Source of the DNA: Bacillus sp. M6-12
GTDB taxonomy: Bacteria; Bacillota; Bacilli; Bacillales; DSM-1321
Assembly: GCF_002860285.1 (NCBI RefSeq)
Contig: NZ_PGVF01000006.1
Span: 372,001 to 436,000, forward strand
Direction: 5' to 3'
Length of the DNA stretch: 64,000 nucleotides
Shown: positions 59,711 through 64,000 of the stretch, piece after piece
Layout: every line of letters starts with the position of its first letter
Position numbering within the stretch: position 1 is the stretch's first letter
Program-made: the position numbers and the translations under genes
The notes under the pieces: model-generated
What the model was told of the DNA's origin: nothing
The model's database searches: none
Seen by the model: the letters and a program-made list of their open reading frames with translations, nothing else

Positions 59711-61027
59711 ATGTCAGAAAGTAAAAATTACCGCTTTGAAACTTTAAGCATTCATGGAGGAGTCCGTCCAGATCCAGTTACAGGTGCACGGGCGGTTCCG
59801 ATATACCAAAGTAATGCGTATCTTTTTAAAGATACCGATCATGCAGCTAATTTATTTGGTTTAAAAGAAGAAGGTTACATTTATACACGTATCCACAACC
59901 CTACAGTCACAGTTTTTGAGGAAAGGACTGCAATGCTTGAAGGAGGAATCGGAGCATTAGCGGTCTCGAGCGGTATGGCAGCCATTATGCTTTCTGTTCT
60001 AAACATTGCTGGAGCAGGGGATGAAATTGTATCATCTTCTACGTTGTATGGGGGTACATACAACTTATTTGCCAATACTTTGCCGAAATACGGAATAAAG
60101 GTTCATTTTGTTGATCCAAAGGATCCGGAGAACTTCCGAAATGCCATTACTTCAAGAACAAAGGCCATCTTTGGGGAAACAATTGGCAATCCGAGTCTGG
60201 ATGTGCTGGATATTGAAGAAGTTGCAAAAATTGCTCATGAAGAAGGGATACCTCTCATTATCGATAATACCTTTGCCACGCCATATCTTTGCCGCCCAAT
60301 TGAACATGGAGCGGATATAGTCATCCATTCTGCGACAAAATGGCTGCTTGGCAACGGCACCACTATGGGCGGGATAATCATCGATGGAGGCAGGTTCAAC
60401 TGGGACTCTCCGAGATTCCCTGGATTCACCGAGCCTGATCCAAGCTATAATAACTTAGTTTACAGTGAGGCGCTTGGAGCTGCAGCTTTTATAGCTAAAG
60501 CACGGGTACAACTGCTAAGGGATTTAGGCCCGGCTATGAGTCCCGCCAGCGCGTTTCAATTCACACTAGGACTGGAAACACTGCATGTTAGGATGAAAGA
60601 ACATATTTCCAATACCAAGATTATTCTGGATTACCTAAAAAACCATCCTGCAGTTAAATGGGTTTCTTACCCGGGGGATGAAAGCCATCCTGCAAAGGCA
60701 CTTGCTGAAAAATATCTTCCAAAGGGGGCGGGTGCAGTATTAACTTTTGGCATTGAGGGAGGACGTGAAGCTGGAGCGAAACTGATCAATAACATTGTCC
60801 TATGGTCGCATGTTGCCAATGTAGGCGATGCAAAGAGCCTGATTATTCATCCTGCCAGTACAACACATCAGCAGCTGCTTCCGGAGGATTTGAAAAAGTC
60901 TGGTGTTACTGAAGATTTGGTTCGATTATCCATAGGGATTGAAAACGCTGATGACCTTATCGATGATCTGGAACAGGCAATTGAAAAGGCAACAGGTATA
61001 GCCTCACGGGCAGCCAAAACCGTTTAA
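59711..61027 (+). CDS. metY: O-acetylhomoserine sulfhydrylase (homocysteine synthase)
   Basis: 438 residues, fold-type I PLP enzyme. LSIHGGVRPDPVTGARAVPI; YTRIHNPTVTVFEERTAMLE; LAVSSGMAAIMLSVLNIAGA; GDEIVSSSTLYGGTYNLFAN; IDNTFATPYLCRPIEHGADI; the PLP lysine in HSATKWLLGNGTTMGGIIID; and SLIIHPASTTHQQL. The long insert and length (~430) separate MetY from cystathionine gamma-synthase (~380). It uses sulfide and O-acetylhomoserine. GGAGATGGGAG lies 4-14 nt before the ATG. Confidence 0.92.
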   Translation: MSESKNYRFETLSIHGGVRPDPVTGARAVPIYQSNAYLFKDTDHAANLFGLKEEGYIYTRIHNPTVTVFEERTAMLEGGIGALAVSSGMAAIMLSVLNIAGAGDEIVSSSTLYGGTYNLFANTLPKYGIKVHFVDPKDPENFRNAITSRTKAIFGETIGNPSLDVLDIEEVAKIAHEEGIPLIIDNTFATPYLCRPIEHGADIVIHSATKWLLGNGTTMGGIIIDGGRFNWDSPRFPGFTEPDPSYNNLVYSEALGAAAFIAKARVQLLRDLGPAMSPASAFQFTLGLETLHVRMKEHISNTKIILDYLKNHPAVKWVSYPGDESHPAKALAEKYLPKGAGAVLTFGIEGGREAGAKLINNIVLWSHVANVGDAKSLIIHPASTTHQQLLPEDLKKSGVTEDLVRLSIGIENADDLIDDLEQAIEKATGIASRAAKTV

Positions 61028-61045
61028 GCATAAAGGAAATACGTA

Positions 61046-61204
61046 AGCGCCCTGGTCAGAGGAAGAACGGCTAAGACCACCGATTTTTGCAACTAAATTC
61101 GTGTTACAGCCTTAGTCCTGCAGCGACGCCGGCATTAGCACGTCCTTCACAAAGCTCGTGCGATGTATCGCTGCCGCAGCGTTCCTTGTCCTGTACGTCG
61201 GGGC
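61046..61204 (-). repeat. Family B repeat, copy 4 (inverted)
   Basis: On the minus strand it ends GGGCGCT (reverse complement of AGCGCCC at 61046-61052), and has TTAGCCGTTCTTCCTCTGAC, GACGTGCTAATGCCGGCGTC, GATACATCGCACGAGC and AACGCTGCGGCAGC. It agrees with copy 1 at most positions. The right end is cut at CGGGGC (61204). It follows metY. Confidence 0.72.
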
Positions 61205-61374
61205 ATTATTTTCCTGTGGAAAAAGGTTACTGGCTGAAGCTAGCCATCTGTACTCTTTTAAAAAAAGTATACTCTTCTTAACCTTATGAAAAAGGGCAGT
61301 CATTTGGGTTGGCTTTAAGATTTTCTCTCTTCCCCGGATACAAATATTGGCGGATAGCTTTTAAATTTTTTCCG

Positions 61375-61403
61375 TTGACACTTATTTTTCACCGTGATAA
61401 AAT
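61375..61403 (+). promoter_or_regulatory. SigA promoter of metNPQ
   Basis: TTGACA (61375-61380), 17-bp spacer, TAAAAT (61398-61403). Confidence 0.85.
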
Positions 61404-61454
61404 CACACTCGTACCTGAAAATAAAATATATTTGATTAACAATAAAATAGATAG

Positions 61455-61618
61455 CTCTTATCACGAGAGGTGGAGGGATGTGCCCGATGAAGCCCGGCAA
61501 CCGGCAAGGATTTTTCCTTGAAAAGGTGCCAATTCACACAGAGTCTTTAATGGCTCTGAAAGATGAGAGAAAGGTGAAACGTAAAGCCTTTCTGCTCATG
61601 TGCAGAAAGGCTTTTACT
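61455..61618 (+). promoter_or_regulatory. S-box (SAM-I) riboswitch 2, controlling metNPQ
   Basis: CTCTTATCACGAGAGGTGGA, GGATGTGCCCGATGAAGCCC, GGCAACCGGCAAGGATTTTT and AGGTGCCAATTCACACAGAG, then GGCTCTGAAAGATGAGAGAA. The terminator AAAGCCTTTCTGC / GCAGAAAGGCTTTT lies at 61582-61614. Same logic as switch 1. Confidence 0.95.
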
Positions 61619-61681
61619 ATTTCAGGATATATGAGGAACAGTATAAATAAGAGTAAATAACGGGAAGAGGGGGGAAAAGCA

Positions 61682-62716
61682 TTGATTACACTTTCAAAGG
61701 TAAGCAAGGTATTTAAATCGAGTTTTAAAGCAAAGGAACCGATTGTAGCTGTCGATGATATCAGCCTTACCATTAATGAGGGCGAGATATTTGGAGTTAT
61801 TGGATACAGCGGTGCCGGGAAGAGTACACTTATCCGGATGCTTAATGGGCTCGAAACGCCATCATCCGGTTCTGTAGTTGTGGCTGGAAACGAGGTTTCC
61901 AAGATCAAAGGATCGGGCCTCAGAAAAGCGCGCCACGAAATTAGCATGATTTTTCAGCATTTTAACCTTCTTTGGTCGAGAACGGTACGGGAGAACATCG
62001 CTTTTCCGCTTGAGATTACAGGGGTGACGAAAGAAGAAAGAAGGAAGCGCGTAGATGATCTGATTAAGCTGGTAGGTCTTGAAGGAAGAGAAGATGCCTA
62101 TCCTTCTCAGCTTAGCGGAGGCCAGAAGCAGAGAGTAGGAATTGCTAGGGCTCTTGCCAACAATCCGAAAGTCCTTCTTTGTGATGAAGCAACTTCGGCT
62201 CTTGACCCCCAAACTACAGATTCCATTCTGGAGCTGTTGGTTGATATCAATAAAAGGCTAGGATTAACAATTGTGCTGATTACGCATGAGATGCATGTCA
62301 TCCGAAAAATCTGCCACCGTGTTGCTGTAATGGAAGCGGGGAAAATAGTGGAAATCGGACCGGTGCTTGATGTATTTAAAAATCCCGAACAGCCAATTAC
62401 AAAGCGGTTTGTGCAGCAGGTAACCGAGCCGGAAGAAACGAAGGAAACACTTGAACATCTTCTTGACCGTTACCCTAACGGCAAAGTGATTCAGCTGACA
62501 TTTGTTGGAGAGAGTGCTGAGAACCCGTTAATTACAAAGCTTATTCGCAGTTTTAAATTAGATGTCAATATTGTCCAAGGGAAAATTTCTCAAACAAGAG
62601 ATGGCAGCTATGGAACATTATTCATCCATATCGATGGGCCTGCCGAAGAAATTGCCCGCGCTCTAGAATTTATCCAAGAGCAGCAGGTAGGGGTGGAGGT
62701 CATTTCAAATGGTTGA
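61682..62716 (+). CDS. metN: Methionine ABC transporter ATPase MetN
   Basis: 344 residues from TTG 61682 (GAGGGGGGAAAA upstream). Walker A GYSGAGKST, Q-loop IFQHFNLLWSR, signature LSGGQKQRVGIARA, Walker B LLCDEATSALDP, switch His in LITHEMHV; the C-terminal NIL domain (about 260-340) senses methionine and gives trans-inhibition in relatives. It powers D/L-methionine import with MetP and MetQ. Overlaps metP by 8 bp. Confidence 0.94.
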   Translation: MITLSKVSKVFKSSFKAKEPIVAVDDISLTINEGEIFGVIGYSGAGKSTLIRMLNGLETPSSGSVVVAGNEVSKIKGSGLRKARHEISMIFQHFNLLWSRTVRENIAFPLEITGVTKEERRKRVDDLIKLVGLEGREDAYPSQLSGGQKQRVGIARALANNPKVLLCDEATSALDPQTTDSILELLVDINKRLGLTIVLITHEMHVIRKICHRVAVMEAGKIVEIGPVLDVFKNPEQPITKRFVQQVTEPEETKETLEHLLDRYPNGKVIQLTFVGESAENPLITKLIRSFKLDVNIVQGKISQTRDGSYGTLFIHIDGPAEEIARALEFIQEQQVGVEVISNG

Positions 62717-63377
62717 AACTATGTTTCCCAATGTTAAATGGGATAGAATACTCGAAGCAACAAATGAAACATTATATATGACTGCTATTTCAGTTGCTGT
62801 AACTTTTATTCTTGGAATCGTTCTGGGATTATTGCTGTTCCTGACGTCCAAGGGTAATGTTTGGGAGAATAAATTCATCAACGTGATTGTAAGTGCGTTT
62901 GTCAATATTTTCCGTTCCATCCCTTTTATTATCCTAATTGTTCTGCTTATTCCATTTACCATGTTTATCATGCAGACAATGATTGGTGAGAATGCAGCAT
63001 TGCCTGCACTAATAATCGGTTCTGCACCATTTTATGCTCGGATGGTAGAAATTGGACTAAGAGAAATAGACAAAGGTGTTATCGAAGCGGCTAGGTCAAT
63101 GGGTGCTAAGACGAGTACAATTATTTGGAAAGTCCTTCTTCCAGAATCTATGCCTGCTCTTATTTCGGGAATAACTGTTACCGCTATTGCGCTTGTTGGG
63201 TATACAGCAATGGCTGGGGTTATTGGTGCCGGCGGACTGGGTAATCTTGCCTACCTTGAAGGTTTTCAGCGAAACCGCAACGATGTGACGCTTGTTGCTA
63301 CAATTGTTGTTTTATTAATTGTATTTATCATCCAATTTATTGGAGATTTAATAACATCTAAATTAGATAAACGTTAG
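62709..63377 (+). CDS. metP: Methionine ABC transporter permease MetP
   Basis: 222 residues with five or six helices and the inner EAA motif GVIEAARSMGAKTSTIIWKV, plus GVIGAGGLGNLAYLEGFQRN. GGTGGAGGTC upstream of ATG lies inside the end of metN. Part of metNPQ. Confidence 0.94.
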   Translation: MVETMFPNVKWDRILEATNETLYMTAISVAVTFILGIVLGLLLFLTSKGNVWENKFINVIVSAFVNIFRSIPFIILIVLLIPFTMFIMQTMIGENAALPALIIGSAPFYARMVEIGLREIDKGVIEAARSMGAKTSTIIWKVLLPESMPALISGITVTAIALVGYTAMAGVIGAGGLGNLAYLEGFQRNRNDVTLVATIVVLLIVFIIQFIGDLITSKLDKR

Positions 63378-63391
63378 AAGGAGATGGGATT

Positions 63392-64000
63392 ATGAAAAAG
63401 TTAACAGGCTTTATTTTATTGTTAGTTCTTGCACTGGCACTTGCTGCTTGCGGGACAAAGAAAGAAGAAAGCGGCAATGGCAGCACTGCAGATAACGGAG
63501 ACAAAGAAAAAACTGAAGAAACAAAAAAGCTAGTAGTTGGTGCATCAAATGTTCCTCATGCAGTTATTTTGGAAGAAGCACAGCCTATTCTTGAAGAAAA
63601 GGGAATTGAATTGGAAATCGTACCTTTCCAGGACTATATCTTGCCTAATAAGAACTTAGATCAAGGACAGCTTGATGCAAACTACTTCCAGCACATTCCT
63701 TACTTAGAAGCACAAAAGAAAGAATTTGGATATGATTTTGTAAATGCTGGTGGAATTCATATAGAACCAATTGGTATTTACTCAAAGAAACACAAAAAGC
63801 TTGAAAACCTTCCACAAGGTGCTGAAATCATCATGAGCAGCTCCGTTGCGGATCATGGACGTGCTCTTTCTATGCTTGAAGCAAAAGGATTAATCAAGCT
63901 AAAAGAGGGAATCGACAAGACTACTGCAACAGTGGATGATATTACAGAAAACAGCAAAAAGCTAAAGTTCAAAACTGATATTGAAGCAGCATTATTAACA
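63392..64000 (+). CDS. metQ: Methionine-binding lipoprotein MetQ, 5' part (runs off the window)
   Basis: The first 203 residues are visible. Signal peptide with lipobox ALALAACG (Cys about 20), linker rich in Glu, Lys and Gly, then LVVGASNVPHAVILEEAQPI, VPFQDYILPNKNLDQGQLDA and NYFQHIPYLEAQKKEFGYDF, the NLPA/MetQ core. AAGGAGATGG precedes the ATG, 14 bp after metP. The frame is open to base 64000. Confidence 0.94.
   Translation, partial: MKKLTGFILLLVLALALAACGTKKEESGNGSTADNGDKEKTEETKKLVVGASNVPHAVILEEAQPILEEKGIELEIVPFQDYILPNKNLDQGQLDANYFQHIPYLEAQKKEFGYDFVNAGGIHIEPIGIYSKKHKKLENLPQGAEIIMSSSVADHGRALSMLEAKGLIKLKEGIDKTTATVDDITENSKKLKFKTDIEAALLT

Overview
The window looks like chromosomal DNA of a low-GC, Gram-positive, endospore-forming member of the Bacillaceae (a Bacillus, Cytobacillus or Mesobacillus-like organism). 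The evidence is an alpha/beta-type small acid-soluble spore protein, a YuzL-type small protein, a CtsR-controlled clpE, several SigB-type promoters with general-stress proteins (YtxH, GsiB, DUF948), bacillithiol-dependent fosB, Fur-controlled siderophore uptake, S-box riboswitches, and a block with the same gene content as the B. subtilis yus region. No rRNA, tRNA, CRISPR array, prophage or intact insertion sequence was seen.

Layout. 0-12 kb is ordinary core and stress content: end of a tyrosine phosphatase, SASP, clpE with CtsR boxes, YtxH and GsiB stress proteins behind SigB-type promoters, a 14-TM efflux pump, a DHH phosphoesterase, isoaspartyl dipeptidase and a YihY-type membrane protein. 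12-32 kb is a very different accessory region: mostly single small genes (fosB, a YhgE-like permease, a cupin, a YdeI-like protein, VOC proteins, a GNAT acetyltransferase, PAS-MCP and PAS-STAS sensors, an alpha/beta hydrolase, an MFS pump), many decayed genes (TetR, MBL-fold, DoxX, alpha/beta hydrolase, CotA-like oxidase, bile-acid symporter, others), and about a dozen copies of one palindrome-plus-terminator repeat that I did not see outside it. 32-37 kb carries a LytTR-DUF3021 pair with a membrane-anchored PAF-acetylhydrolase-like enzyme, a SigB-type DUF948 gene and a second STAS protein. 37-41.5 kb is a 3-hydroxybutyrate use cluster (GntP permease, dehydrogenase, sigma-54 activator) with a clear -24/-12 promoter and candidate enhancer palindromes. 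41.5-44 kb holds rodA and a diguanylate cyclase.

44-49.6 kb is iron acquisition: a FhuF-like reductase and a YfiY/YfiZ/YfhA siderophore ABC transporter with its own ATPase and several Fur boxes. 49.7-64 kb matches the yus block: proline dehydrogenase (fadM), yuzL, the beta-oxidation genes fadN-fadA-fadE behind a FadR-type operator, yusI, gcvH, yusF, yusE, yusD, then two S-box riboswitches that control metY and the methionine importer metNPQ (metQ runs off the window).

Four repeat families are described: (A) the palindrome/terminator element of the 12-30 kb region; (B) a 130-250 bp element with ends AGCGCCC...GGGCGCT, four copies across the window; (C) arrays of a ~22-nt unit around AATCCCGTGAAAA; (D) two ~110-nt copies that look like a structured RNA. 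The cassette-like region built around family A is the most unusual thing here: one copy sits inside a pseudogene and several supply the 3' ends of neighbouring genes.
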